NCBI GenBank assembly: GCA_009760855.2
Contig: WPIO01000038.1
Span: 3,021,001-3,085,000, forward strand
Source: Cristatella mucedo
Lineage: Eukaryota; Bryozoa; Phylactolaemata; Cristatellidae
Direction: 5' to 3'
Length of the DNA stretch: 64,000 nucleotides
Position numbers and translations under genes: made by a program. Shown piece after piece: positions 33,386-44,284 of this stretch (its first letter is position 1; the number at the start of each line of letters is the position of its first letter). Under the pieces are notes generated by a model. The model searched no databases, was not told where the DNA came from, and worked only from the letters and a program-made list of their open reading frames with translations.

Positions 33386-34049
33386 AGCGTAATGGCTGCG
33401 TTGCCGAAATTCGTTGATAGATTCTGGCCCACGGTTCTCAGTGTCTCAGACCGAGAACGAACTGGGCGTGGACTCAACTATTCTGGCTTGCGGTCGGTGA
33501 TGTGGACGATAGGCCGGAGCCTCAGCCTTGGCCTCGGCCTATCGTCGTTTATAAATGCAGCGTCGGTATCAGTTTATCCTCAGATTATGTCCATTCCACA
33601 GGTTCGGCAACCTGTGGCTCCTTCCGAGGTTCCAAGGAATGTACACGTAGACGGGTCACCCGATCCCAAAAGCCAAAGGACAAGCGAAGCTGTCGTAATA
33701 CTGTTTCTGCTTACAGCTTGAGCTGCTTCGGTTGATAATTCGGGCCTGCTCCATGCTTCCGCCTGAAGTTAATTATGGACCGCTTGCGAAAAATCGTACA
33801 AGACCACGAAGGCGAACTGCTACAGCACGGTGATGTACAAGCTCATAACAGAGTAGCCGATGGAACACAGCTCCGCAGTCCAAGTTACACTTTGCTGCTC
33901 GTCGCCGTAGGTTCGAACTCTCGTGCTCTCGAAGCAAAATCTCTCTCTTGAGCTGCTGAAGCTGCAGCCTCGAGCGTTCAGAGCGTTCAGCCTTCAGTGA
34001 TCTTTCATTCTCAACCATCTGATCGCCTGAACCAGTGCACAGTTGTTAT
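33386..34049. other. Unassigned, with part of a repeat shared with 28.74 kb
   Basis: 33.40-33.75 kb holds a 128-codon plus frame (from 33335) without known motifs. 33.86-34.05 kb matches the 28.74-28.86 kb repeat. Confidence 0.35.
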
Positions 34050-34213
34050 ACTTTCAGATCCACGTATTCATTTTGTTTGTTTTTCAAGCTTGATTTTACT
34101 TACCATTCAATTGCATTTCTGTTTGCAGAAAACGTAAAGTGCCTAGAAAGAGATTAAGTTCTCTGAGGGCGCTTTATCAAGTGCATTACTATTATTATTA
34201 TTATTATTATAGA
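34050..34213 (+). mobile_element. L2 3' tail inserted into another repeat
   Basis: CATTTTGTTTGTTTTTCAAGC, TGCAGAAAACGTAAAGTGCC, GAGGGCGCTTTATCAAGTGC and a tail of nine ATT units. The host repeat resumes at about 34220. Confidence 0.85.
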
Positions 34214-34620
34214 TCCGACTCCCGGCGTCCATTCCTAAGTTTATTCATCTGGTTAATTCTCTCCAAACTCTTGGCTGATTGCATTCCGGCAAAGGCCACC
34301 AGACGCTCCCATTAATTAGTGTAGTGTATTAGATGGCTGACGGGATTCTTCTCCCTCACGACTGACGTAACGACATCCCCTGACTTGACGGCATTTAAAA
34401 AGACCATACACTGCATCAATTTATTACAGCATTTATGGATAACAACTCTCTAAAGTTAATGGTGACCAATCTTGCCAATGGCCATACAGTAGCACCTGTC
34501 AATGGCACAAGTACCTCGTAGGTTTCAGATCAAAGATAAAGGCACAGTTGACTAAGCATCTTGAACGTGGGTCCCTTTAAAGTTACTAAACCTGAGAATA
34601 TGAAATGTTCCGCTGTGAAC
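34214..34620. other. Repeat remainder, then unassigned
   Basis: 34.22-34.36 kb continues the repeat of 28.9-29.1 kb (TCTGGTTAATTCTCTCCAAACTC, TTGGCTGAT). 34.37-34.44 kb carries a few L2 C-terminal words (CGACATCCCCTGACTTGAC). The remainder is unassigned. Confidence 0.4.
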
Positions 34621-34624
34621 TTTA

Positions 34625-36230
34625 ATAATATTAACAAATGCATTTGATATAGCGCCATCAGAGGAAGCAATCTCTTTCTTGGCACTTTACATTGGCTGAA
34701 AATGAAACATGGTCAAATGGTTAGTGGTAGCAAGTTCGAGGAAACTGGCATAAAACGGCTAGGAGCATGCACAGGGTCAGCGTGCCATCATAGTTAGTTG
34801 CAGCATGCGTAGTGTCAGCACGCAAAAACACGTGATGTAATGTATCTCCGCCTGTAACTCCACAAAGTCATAAAGACCATGTGGGTGTTACGCAGGAGAG
34901 TTTTGTATAGCGCACCCACAGCCTAAGCGGCTTTCGGTACGCATTCGGTAGCCAACAGACTTCGTCTCACGCAACAAAGAGAAAGTGGGAAGCATAGCAC
35001 AGGCAGGAGAGCAGTTGAGGTAGTGAGTAGCATAGAAGTAGCAGTTCAGGACCGCTGAAAAAGATGTCCCATAGTCTGCAGAAGGAAAGTAGTTGTCGTT
35101 GCGTGTAGAACGAATTCAAGGAACCCACTAACTGTTGTGGTACATAGATCCGTCTTTACTTTCTTTTTAAATATGGTCAAGTCAGGGGATGTCGTGACGA
35201 AAGTCGCAAGTGAGTTCAAGGCTTTGGAAGCGTTTAGACGATCTTCAAAAGAGATGAGATTCTTGCGAAGTAAAGGTAAGCGATTAGATCCTGAAATGCG
35301 AGTGGTAATATTATTATTAATACACTTAATACAGCACCCTCAGAGAACTCAATCTCTTTCCCGCTGCTTTACATTTGCTGCGAATAAAGCAATGATCGAT
35401 GGTATGATGTTATCCTATTGGGGCAGTAGATCAGATAGGTAGGCTGGAGGCAAAGATGGAAGAGACCTAAACGTGAGCGAAAGAACCTTGAGGTCGATGC
35501 GTTGCTTGACTGGGAGCTAGTGCAGGTCGGTGAAAAGTGATATGATGTGGCAACTGTGACGCTCACGACTGACAAGCATAGCTGCAGAGTTTTGCACTAG
35601 ATGTAAGCGCCTGATTGCACGGGCCGGTAGACACAAAGCAGTAAGCTACAAAACTCAGGAAGGGATTTCACAGATGCGCCGATCAATTTAGATGTGGTAT
35701 CATTGTCTGGAAAGCCCGAATTTCAGCAATGTTACCTAGTTACAAGCAGGCAGACTTGATTGTGGAGCTGGTGTTGTCGTCTAAAGAAAGGCCACTTTGG
35801 AGCCGGACACCAAGATTTCGTGCAGATTCAACAGAACGTATGCTGGCAGAGCCAATTTTGAGCTTTACACTTTCCAATTTTTGAGTCACACTTGGTTTGC
35901 CCATAATCAGTAAGTTGGTTTTATAATCATTCAATTTCAGGAAGTTTGCTGCAATACACGTGAGGATGTCATCAACAAATAAAGCAAGGGATTTGAGAGA
36001 ATTCGACTTGCTGGAGGGCTTGGAGGAATCAAACCGAAGGTACAACTGAGTGTCATCTGCCTAGGAGGAAAATAGTAGGTTGTGTTAGTAATTATATCGG
36101 TAAGAGGGAGAACATAAACCAAGAAAACGACGTAATCAGGTACAGAGCCCTGAAGTGAATCATACTTCAGTTACTCCTCGGATGATCTTTGTCCATTCAC
36201 GTCAATACTCCTCAGTCTGCCACTGAGATA
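34625..36230 (-). mobile_element. L2-like LINE, interrupted by two insertions
   Basis: On the minus strand: RT end (FYADDT area at 36050, SLALFVDDILTCIAANFLKLNDYKTNLLIMGKPSVTQKLE), NLGVRLQSGLSLDDNTSSTIKSA, then the C-terminal domain (35.6-35.4 kb), the AFK-type segment (35.25-35.1 kb) and the 3' UTR with hairpin (34.84-34.63 kb). A minus L2 tail (35.31-35.40 kb) and a short unrelated repeat (34.84-35.09 kb) are inserted inside it. Frames broken in many places. Confidence 0.75.
34836..34960. repeat. Short dispersed repeat, copy 1 (second at 37.01-37.13 kb)
   Basis: Starts GTAATGTATCTCC and contains CACAAAGTCATAAAGACC, GTGGGTGTTACGCAGGAGAG and CCTAAGCGGCTTTCGGTACG, almost identical to 37012-37130. 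The two copies are in the same orientation, about 2.2 kb apart. Confidence 0.8.
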
Positions 36231-37011
36231 GGACCTGAACGGTTAATTATTGAATACTAATGATAATATTTAGAATGCATATAATCTAACCACTTTACCA
36301 TACCAGCATTTTGCTGCCGTCTTCGAAGAATTATGAATTAGCTTGTTCAGCTGAGGCCGGTGGCGTTGTCACGCGGCCAAAGTAGGCCAAGTCATCGAGC
36401 GGAGTATTAACAGGTGACTGTGTTCAGTAATGACTGAATAAATATGAAGTAAATCCCTCATTAAATTGGAATCGGTACGATCTTACAACTCGGCAGCTTC
36501 CCAAGGCCGACCAGCAAAATATAGGCGTTTTCTACTAGAGCTTCACATCGGACATGGCGGCACGTGTGCTTTTCCTAATGGACGCCCTAGTTTAAGGCTG
36601 CGTCCTCAAGTCTCCGAAGAGTGCATTTACTTGCAGCTTCTCCTTGGCTTTCGCTCGTCTGTGCGAAAGAAATGCATTTCAGCCCACCAGCGGCTGTCAG
36701 CGTCAGTCGGCTCCTCAAGCCGCTGGCGTGACGTCTGAGGTGACTAGTAGCTGAGCCCCCAATCAATTGGGCTCTTTCATTTTGTCGCTCCGGTCTGCAG
36801 CTGATGACTGGTGTAGCACTTGGTTTAAGGGGCACGGTGCTGAAAGCCTCTGCTTGCCGAACTTGGAAGTCTGGCTTGGCCAAATGAAAACCTGGTTGAT
36901 GTGGAGCTGGCGGCGGTGGAGATCTAATCGGTTTCCCAGGGTGCTTCGTGGAAAGCAAAGGAGCGAATTAGCTTTCTAATGTGGTCTTGGGGCCTGGAGG
37001 CGCCGACCTAT
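36231..37011. other. Unassigned; opposing open frames
   Basis: A 90-codon plus frame (36466-36738) and a 123-codon minus frame (36958-36587) overlap. The minus frame is Pro/Ser rich (RSPPPPAPHQP). I find no conserved motif in either, so no gene is called. Confidence 0.3.
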
Positions 37012-37130
37012 ATGTAATGTATTTCCTTCTGTAACTCCACAAAGTCATAACGACCATGTGGGTGTTAAGCAGGAGAGTTTTTTTATAGCGCACTCACAGC
37101 CTAAGCGGCTTTCGGTACGCATTCGGTAAT
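37012..37130. repeat. Short dispersed repeat, copy 2
   Basis: Same unit as 34836-34955; a T7 run replaces TTTTG in the middle. Confidence 0.8.
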
Positions 37131-37139
37131 TCATTGCAT

Positions 37140-37860
37140 CGCTGTGATAGCTCCGCTTGAGTTTCATGTTAACGCATTAGTGGTCGGCCGCTGTACGCGC
37201 GTCGCTTTAGGCCCCGATGTCATCTTCCTTTCCATCCTTTGCATTGAAAATGCCACACTTCTTGAAAGCTCTGACTACAATCTCTGGCTTTACGCTGTTC
37301 AAGGCCTTCATCACCTACTCACAAACCTAACAAATGAATGGCTTCTTGATTCTTCTGGCTGGTGTCAAGTTGTCACCCGATTGGCCCATTATCCATTTGG
37401 TTCAATTTTCTCGCACGGCCACTTTGAATGAATTATTGATGCTGGCATCTAGAGGCTGCAACTGACTAGTCAAACCACCCAAGATAGCTGCCGGCTTAGT
37501 TTTTATGTCAGCTGCCACATTCTCAACTTCGTCCTTCAAATGCTCCCTGAACGAATCAACCACTAGCAAGGCTGGTTTTTTAAAAAGACCTTCCTGTCGG
37601 CAGCCAGAAATCTTTGAAGAATCATACTTTCATTCTTTCGTTGTCCACCCAAGTCTTTTTGTGATCTTCATGAACCAATCCTTTCGAAACCTATTCTTTA
37701 GGCAATGTTTTACGTCTGAGAATGACCGCCGATTCAAGTTGTGTTCCATCTGCTGCGCATGCAAACACTAGAATGTAGTTATGATTGAAGCAGTGATGGT
37801 TCCTTTTACATTAACAGTTCGCTTTTTGCGGGCAGAGGCTGTAGGACATTTCTCGCCTGG
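37140..37860 (-). pseudogene. Pogo/Tigger-like transposase, DDE core part
   Basis: Translating the minus strand across frameshifts gives the order typical of DDE_1 (pogo/Tigger/jerky) transposases: KKRTVNVKGTI, FACAADGTQLESAVILRRKTLPKE, LLVVDSFREHL (catalytic Asp), ILGGLTSQLQPLDASINNSFK (second catalytic Asp), and then a C-terminal NLTPARRIKKPFI. Such enzymes cut and paste DNA at TA sites. Several stops make it inactive. Its N-terminal half is at 38.64-39.5 kb, separated by an insertion. Confidence 0.8.
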
Positions 37861-38655
37861 ACATCTCCCCCCCCCCCCCCGACATTCCTCCCCCCCCCCC
37901 CGTAGGACGTTCCCCCTATGTTGATGAATGTGTAACTAAGAATACTGATATAGATATATACATGATAAATTACACTTCATTATCTATTAAAGTAAAATCA
38001 AATCAGTATAATTATAAGAATGGATGGATTGGAAGGATGGTTTCTAATGGAGCGGGCGGCGACGGTGGTTGCAGCAGTTGTGGCGGCAGCGGCAGCGGTG
38101 AGCTATACAGTTTGGTCCCATTCGACGCCGCCAGGCACTCTTTCGCACCCGTCAAAACGGGCGCTTTACGGCGTGCCGCGCGTTCCTGCAAATGAGCGCT
38201 AAGCCTACTGAGTATTGCTCGAGCTCAAGAGACCTAGTTATGCCCTTAAACGCACATATTAAAGCGTATAATACGAGCAAGTGTGGATTACGGCGGCGGA
38301 GGCACAGCCTTCCCTAAATCCCAAACCCTAAACCCTAAAACACTCACCCTAAACCCTAAAATACCAACCCCTAAACCCTAAACTCTAAACTCTAAACTCT
38401 AAATCATAAACTCTAAGCCCTACACCCTAAACCCTTAAACCCTAAAACCTTTAAACCATACTCCTTAAACACTAAAGCATAAACCTTGAAAACCCTAAAC
38501 TCTATAAACCCTGAACACTAAACCCATGACTCTAAACCCTAAAACTTAAACCCTAAACCATATACCCGGGCTGGGAGGAATGTCCAACCCCAGGAGGGAA
38601 ATGTCCGGGGGAAACGTCCAGGGGGGAACTGTCCGTACCCCGGGGTCGAAGATGC
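37850..38655. mobile_element. Insertion inside the pogo copy, with GGACATT/poly-C termini
   Basis: The left end reads GTAGGACATTTCTCGCC then two long C runs (37869-37882, 37893-37904) and GTAGGACGTTCCCCC. The right end, on the opposite strand, reads GGACAGTTCCCCCC, GGACGTTTCCCCC, GGACATTTCCC and GGACATTCC. So both ends carry inverted, GGAC-(A/G)-TT-C-rich repeats. Between them lie an unrecognised GC-rich segment (frame 37962-38195) and a telomere-like array. The insertion splits the transposase between its N-terminal domain and DDE core. Confidence 0.6.
38310..38555. repeat. Degenerate interstitial telomere-like array, 7-mer CCCTAAA
   Basis: About 30 units of CCCTAAA and variants (CTCTAAA, CCTTAAA). 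The period is predominantly seven (TTTAGGG on the other strand), not the six of TTAGGG usual in animals. Degeneration and the flanking non-telomeric sequence on both sides exclude a chromosome end here. Confidence 0.8.
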
Positions 38656-39500
38656 TACTGGTACCCTATCCATATTGTAAATATGGGACATCACAAAGCT
38701 GTGAAATTTTTGAAGCTGAAGTGCGAACTTCTGGAAGTTCAAAAGCTTTTCTTCAGACTCCAGTGGCATTTTCTGTGCCACTTTAGCTGGTGTTCTCATG
38801 GCCAGGTCTGACGTTTCATAAATTGGTAGCATCATTTCGAAGTTCCCGTAAAGTTCACAGCACCTCCGGCCACAGCATTCCTTCCGGCTTCCTGCTGGAT
38901 CATCTTTGTTGAGGCTGCTATTTTTTTCATTCAACTCTCCAAGTTTTAAGATCATTCTCCACCTCTTGGTACTTTGCACATTTTTTTCGACGTGCCGTTT
39001 TCGCCTTGGGAATGCTTTTCAGATGCTCTTCTTCCAAACCCCCATCTTCTGATTGGTCTGCTCTCCGGTACAGGTCCAAACTTTCTCTCTGCTGCAAGTT
39101 TGCCAATATCCGTTGCACGCCGAAATACTTTTCTCTTGAAACCAGCAGAATGGGTTTGCCTTCTCTTATTGCCGGTTTTTTATTCCATGTTGATCCTGGT
39201 CATCGTCGCCGTGGCCGTTGTCGCTGCCGACGTCGTCACGGTCTCTGCCAAAGTCGTGGCGGCTCTCCTAATGACAAAAGTTGTCGTCGCGGCCGCCTCC
39301 CTCGTCGTTTTGGCTGCGTTCATCATTATTTTAACCAAATGCGTCACCTCCGTCATTAAGGTCCGTACCTTTGCAGTCATCGATCTCAGTGACACCATCA
39401 TCTTCGTCCTCCATTTGAGGGGTAGACGAGTCTGAGGAATGCCGAGTTTGTGTCGATAAACAAGCATATCGAACACATTTTTGCGACCAGCTAATCTTTT
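38640..39500 (-). pseudogene. Pogo/Tigger-like transposase, N-terminal part
   Basis: Minus-strand pieces in order: an acidic stretch (MEDEDDGVTEIDD, 39.41-39.37 kb), a helix-turn-helix DNA-binding region (FKRKVFRRATDIGKLAAERKF, PESRPIRRWG; 39.15-39.02 kb), a CENP-B-like second helix (KKCAKYQEVENDLKTWRVE), and the linker AQKMPLESEEKLLNFQKFALQL followed by SFVMSHIYNMDRVPV, which in relatives precedes the DDE core. Frame changes lie near 39.02 and 38.98 kb. It continues at 37.86 kb after the insertion. Confidence 0.75.
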
Positions 39501-40480
39501 CTGGGTGGCGTTCAAAGCAGGTACGTTGCTTAAACGTTTAGTGCAATATTAAAGCAAAAAAGTAATTTCCCACGTATAAGCCCCCTCTCCACATCTGACC
39601 GCCGATTTTTGAAAAAAGAAGGCTTATACACGTTAAAATTCGACACTTTGAGATAACTCGGATTCCGACAGGGGTATAATACTGCCCAATACAAACTGCG
39701 AAGAAATGTATTGCTAGAATACTGTCAGCACTTAAAACGCTAGAAGATCACCACTACGCATAGTACACTGACAAGGAACTACCCATGCGACTCGCCATGT
39801 TAATGCTAATGCATTGTCTCGCTAATCCGCGGCTCTGTTTTGCATAAGCTTATATAGACAGTCATGCAGAGCCGGCGCCTCAACTAGGTGAACTTTGCAA
39901 TTGCCTCGGGTGCTGGGCTAAGGGGAACGTCTGTATTAGAAAACCAAAGGACAGCTATCTATTAGTGAGGTGTTAATAACTTGGACCGAGCCACTGTCTA
40001 TATCGAAATTGTTTGGCAGCCTGTTAAATGTTTATCGCAGAAAGCCGCTACATGGAGTCATCCGTACAGTGCACGAGCAAGGGCTGGCGGTGTGAACTGT
40101 TAGCACGGGAGGTGGATGCTGGGGGCTTGTGGACCGGAGGTCGAAGACCTCCGGTCCTTGGGGGCGATCCTTGATCTTCGGGGAGAACGAACTCAACAGG
40201 TATTGAAAGACCTGGGCAGTGCAACTGAAGCGGTAGCACCTGGACTTGATCACAGTAGTCGAATCTCTCCTGTGGGTAACCCCACAACTAAGAAGTGGCT
40301 GGAGGGTTAGACAGCTGTCTTGGAGAGAGACCCACGGAGTCTTGTGTAGGACACTTGTGTAGATCAACAATGGAATCCTGTGTAGGTCTCTCTCCTATCC
40401 CCAAGGGAGGCTAGAAAATCCGTTGCGGCGCCAGAGAGTCCATTCCCTAGCTTCAAAGGCAAGTCAATTATCAGAGGCCT
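39501..40480. other. Unassigned; possible LTR-element remnant at 40.03-40.4 kb
   Basis: Two overlapping minus frames (40370-40032, 40287-40048) include RTGGLRPPVHKPPAS but no diagnostic motif. TGTGTAGG(T/A) and GGAGAGAGACC words form short inverted repeats at 40.32-40.40 kb. Confidence 0.3.
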
Positions 40481-41030
40481 CTATGTGCTGTATATAATGA
40501 AAAGCCACTAGCGGATGGGCAACACGAATTCATTTGGCAGCCATGTTATGTTTGCTACCCGGACCGCTAGTCTCTCCTGATTGGTCTCGTTGTTGCAGCT
40601 CTCCACTAGCAGCTCTGCTATCGCACCTCCCCTCCAAATAGGAACAGTCTCGTTTTCAAAGATCTAACCTTCGGATTGGCTTTATCGCCCCGCCGGACAT
40701 TGTTATCGTGTGATCTTGAGAGGTGTGCCTCTTATCGGTAATACTTTGAGACTGATCTTGCACTGCCGTTAGGGTACTGTAGATGTAGGGAAGCGCACTG
40801 CTAGTGACATGTAGATCGGTGTCAATCGGTTGAAGATGCCAATTCGCACTAGTACCTGTTGGCCGGGTTGAAGATGTGGAAGTGGACGAGCAGAATGATG
40901 GCTATCGTCGTCGTCTTGTTGTAGCTCTTCTGCATGCTCGCCATTGAGTTGCGCCATATCCTGTGCCGGCCATTGCGGTTCGACGTACGCGGAAGCACAG
41001 ACAAATCCTCTCAGCCCCAGAGCTAACGGC
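40481..41030 (-). mobile_element. Probable LTR-element fragment (post-integrase tail)
   Basis: The minus frame 40957-40769 reads EELQQDDDDSHHSARPLPHLQPGQQVLVRIGIFNRLTP. The L-x-P-G-Q-x-V-L-V-R form is that of the segment after the integrase core in LTR retrotransposons. No core or RT lies beside it. Confidence 0.4.
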
Positions 41031-41404
41031 CCGTGCCGTTTTTATATTTCGAAATCGCAGCTTTAGTTTCTAAGCACGGGGGTGCTCAGTTATTAGCAGG
41101 TTGCCGATGTCTTAGTGGCGGACTATGCAGCAGCTGGTATGCCACAGCTTGCTGTATCTCTCCAGCTCAATAAAGCAATATTTACGGACTTGATATCGGG
41201 TAGAAAACCTTCGCTCGCTTTGTATTATGAAACTGTCGCGCTTGCATACCATTGGCTTTGAATCTAACTAGTGTTCAATATTAACGGGTACGTGCGCATT
41301 AAGTCAGACTGTATCTAGCTTACGCTGAAGACGACGCTCGCCCCGCGAATGGCGCCTCTGTAATTCGAACGCTGCGTCTGCAATGAGCACCTGGGGCCGC
41401 TTAC
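41031..41404 (-). other. P3 downstream (intron-like) sequence
   Basis: Homologous to the P1 intron start: TATTAGCAGGTTGCCGATGTC, GTGGCGGACTATGC, CTCTCCAGCTC and TACGTGCGCATTAAGTCAG appear in the same order as at 22.98-23.2 kb. Confidence 0.65.
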
Positions 41405-41965
41405 CGCGGATCCATCGGCCCGTCCTTTCTGTAGCTGAAGCCGGCGTTGGTCGGAATGCCGAGCAGACGTCCGGCGTCGAGAGTCGCGTAGTCGCTCGGA
41501 CGAAGCCGCATCGTGTAGACGTAGTTCTCCTGCCAGGCCTCGATCGGCGCTGCCTCGCCGCCGCAGTCACCACCGTCGTGCGCCAGCAGATACTGCGGCA
41601 GGAGGAAGTGAACGCTCGCCACTACGGCGCCTCGCCACAGCGCCATCGCCGGTCCCAGGGCGTGAAAGTGACACTCGCCCGATTTTGTCCTCGAACATGA
41701 GCCGCACGTGGTTCTCGACGCGGGGCGAGAAGCTCGCCACGACGGTCACGGTTGTGCTGTGCTCGACCGGCTGAGGCGGCGCCGTCCGATCAGACGCCGC
41801 GTAGGGCGACGATCGCGGCGGCAGTAGTGCGCCGCCAAGCTCTCTGGCGACTCGATGCGAGCCACCGCCAGCTGCGGCGCGGCCGCCGAGCGGCAGGCTG
41901 TCAGACGCCGAGTCGCCGTCGGCAGCGCCGTCGTACTGCAATGGCGGCCTGAAAAGAACGACCGA
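41405..41965 (-). pseudogene. P3: first-exon copy of P with a frameshift
   Basis: The first half reads DGAADGDSASDSLPLGG, GSHRVARELGGALLPP, TVTVVASFSPRVENHVRLMFEDK in one frame. The rest (ALWRGAVVASVHFLLPQYLL, AWQENYVYTMRLRP, GFSYRKDGPMDP, donor CG/GTAAGC) is in another. The shift is a one-base gain where P1 has AAATTCGGCG and P3 AAAATCGGGCG (41685 area). The signal anchor is missing: homology ends near 41.96 kb just after a TTCTTTTCAG/GC acceptor-like site, so it could in principle be an internal exon. It lies on the same strand as the P1 last exon and keeps the same donor phase. Confidence 0.75.
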
Positions 41966-42069
41966 CGGTAAACAGCTCACTCAGCATCGTGCACTCCGCC
42001 AGTACCGAGCGTGCAACGCTCAGCTTCGTGCGTGCCAGAGAAGCTAGCGGGCCTGCCGCGCACTAAATC

Positions 42070-42370
42070 TTTTTGGCTACCTCGCTCGCTACCAGAGGCC
42101 CGAAGGCTTTGGGGTTGTAGTCGATGCTCGGCGAGACGAACGATCGAGGCAACGGCCCTGCGGTAGCAAGCGCGCCCGGCCAGCTCACCGCGCGCGACGC
42201 ATCCGGCGATCAAGCCGATTTCTAGTACTAGGGTGACGGGCGTCTGCTCGCTCTGCGAGCAGAGGACTGGTGACTTCGCCCTTGTCTCGGCGGCGGCAGT
42301 GGGAGCTGGTAACGGCGGCACGGTTAGCTCTGCGAAATAAATACTTTGACTGCAGGTCGAGTTTTGGCTG
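42070..42370 (+). pseudogene. Z_D: 3' fragment of the Z gene
   Basis: From GAGGCCCGAAGGC onward this matches the end of Z_C (GAGGCCCAAAGGC, CTCGGCGAGAC, GGCCAGCTCACCGCG, GACGCATCCGGCGATCA), including the poly(A) signal AATAAA at 42336-42341 and the following TTTGACTGCAGGTCGAG. The CPFC exon start and exon 1 are absent, and the frame has early stops. It is a dead copy in the opposite orientation to Z_C. Confidence 0.7.
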
Positions 42371-43139
42371 CACAACCGCGTCACTTTGTTTTGTACTAAA
42401 TACAGCTATCTACTAACTGACCGGTCGAACTACTGAGTAACTGGTTACTAATACATTACAAACGACGGTAGCGGCGGCCGCGTCGTCTCGTGGGACGCGA
42501 CGTCGTGTCAGAGAACGCCCGTAGACCGCTGGTTGATCTGCGGTCTTGAGAAGCTGCCGGTCTGAGAAGCTGCTGCGGGTTGAGATTTTACCGATTTCGT
42601 CGTCGGAAAGGAATTTACTTCGCCTTCATTCGACAGCTATGAGTCACGGCTCCCGGCGATCATCATCCATGCGATGCCCTCGCTTTTTGTGACCGTTAGC
42701 GAGGTCGCCGAGGGCGGCGCACTTTTGGGGTGCCATGGTCAAGTCACGTAATGTCGTGACATCGATGGGGTCGCCGAGGGCGGCGTACTTGTGGGGTTCA
42801 TATGAAGCGTGGTCTCCATAGGATCTAAATTCTAATCTACGGATCATTGGCGAGCTTACCATCTGAAAGAGGCGAATTTCTCGCGGTCATCTGACGCATG
42901 AAGTGCACGCGGAATGCGCATCGTCGAAACTAGTCGAAAAACGAAGGCGTTAGAGGAAGCGGCTGTCACAGCACTGTCGCTCGACGGCCGCCGGCTATCG
43001 AGTGACGGACGCGCGCACGTCCTTGAGAAGCTTGCAGCACGATTTCTAAACCACCAGAGGAACACATCACAAGACGAAGTCGTCGAGAGGAGGACCATGC
43101 GAGTGCTGCTACGCAGCATTTACCCCCCACCAGCGGCTT
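42371..43139. other. Unassigned; 153-codon plus frame from 42914
   Basis: The frame 42914-43372 (KALEEAAVTALSLDGRRL, HVLEKLAARFL) could form helices, but its last third runs through SINE sequence and it has no homologue that I recognise. An antisense frame (43119-42856) overlaps. GTCGCCGAGGGCGGCG repeats twice near 42.70-42.79 kb. Confidence 0.25.
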
Positions 43140-43318
43140 TGAAAGATTGCATTCGCCCAGGGTTTAGGTGCTCGCTAGCACTTCACCCTCCCTCGGGTAG
43201 TGGGTCCGAGTCTTGCAGGACGGTCAATGCTTTGTTGACCACTGCCGGCGGCAGTGACAGCCGTCAAGGCTCCCATGCCGCTAAAATAACGAGGCTGTTT
43301 AATCAGCCTACTGTTTTT
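43140..43318 (+). mobile_element. SINE copy lacking an intact head
   Basis: ACCACTGCCGGCGGCAGTGACAGCCG, CATGCCGCTAAAATAACGAGGCTGTTTAATCAGCC (landmarks) match the SINE body and 3' end at 27.7 kb. A head-like stretch (GGTTTAGGTGCTCGC) near 43.16 kb is weak. Confidence 0.5.
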
Positions 43319-43597
43319 GCAAAGCTTTTTTTAGAGATATGGATGACAAGTCGCAGTGCGTTTAGCTGCTAGTCGCTAGCGAGATCATAAACGGCGTACC
43401 TTATGCTCGGCCTCATTCAAGGCGGACTAGCCAAGTCGAGCGTAATTCCGATTCAGCATATTATTTAGTTTGATTTAATTTAATTTGATTTTATTAATTG
43501 ATTTGATCAGCAATTAGCGGATACGATTTTTCAACGTCAACCTACAGCGTCAATTTAGTTAAAATGGTTAGCGCATTGTTACGAGATCTCGTCACTA

Positions 43598-43770
43598 AGG
43601 TGGATAGCCGTGATGGCACAGTGGGTAAGACGGTTGGCTTCCATGACCTCGGGGTCCCGAGGTCGCGTTCGAATCCTGCGGTGGGAGATCCTCTATTGCC
43701 GCTGCAAGCAGTGGAGATAACCACAATTGCTCTTCTGTCGCTTTACGAAAGAGGCCGTTAAATCAGCAAG
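43598..43770 (+). mobile_element. tRNA-headed SINE copy, well kept
   Basis: ATAGCCGTGATGGCACAGTGGG (A box TGGCACAGTGGG), B box GCGTTCGAATCCTG about 50 bases on, body GGGAGATCC..GCCGCTGCAAGCAGTGG, and the end GAGGCCGTTAAATCAGC. It has the general design of a tRNA-derived SINE; no long A or ATT tail. Confidence 0.7.
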
Positions 43771-43974
43771 TGCTATTTATCAAGTGGCGTGCCTGGCATC
43801 GAGCTCTAGTAAGAGTCGCAGAAGGAAATCAGCGATCTCAACTGCTCCTGCGTAACTGCTGGCAGTTGAAAATGCATTAGAGGGCGCGTTTTGTAGCGTC
43901 GAGGCTAAGGCGGACGAGCTGCAAGCGTGCAGGCGAGTCTCTCAGCCCTTGCAGCGTTTCGCTGAACGCGCGCT

Positions 43975-44284
43975 CGCGCGCTAACGTGGAGCGTCGGCGA
44001 TTGGCAGCGCAATGTCGCCACAAAGCTATGACGAAATACTCCCTCCGTTAACGATATAAGAGACGGAGCGGAGGCCTGGCACCACGCCATCCCCACTCGG
44101 CACATTCGGGCAAGTGTCTTTCGCCGGCTTGCCTGTCTCAGTGTTAGCGCTGCACGTCTCCGCGGTACAGGTTTTTCTTTTTGAGCAGCACTACTGAAAC
44201 TTTCGCACACTCGTAATTTTTAGCCCACTTCGACGCCGAACCGGAAGCTATAATTTTTGCGCATCGCGTCGCCCGACGAATAGG
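43975..44284 (+). promoter_or_regulatory. Z_B promoter and 5' UTR
   Basis: AACGTGGAGCGTCGGCGATTGG, GCGCAATGTCGCCAC and GACGAAATACTCCCTCC are shared with the Z_A and Z_C upstream regions. A TATA box (GATATAAGAG) is at 44053-44062, with GACGGAGCGGAGG right after it as in Z_C. The predicted 5' UTR is about 200 bases. Confidence 0.55.

Noticed and set aside
38310-38555. Chromosome end
   Set aside because: Repeats are degenerate and flanked on both sides by transposon sequence; it is interstitial.
40032-40370. Two overlapping minus frames
   Set aside because: No motif or splice support; possibly retroelement, left unassigned.
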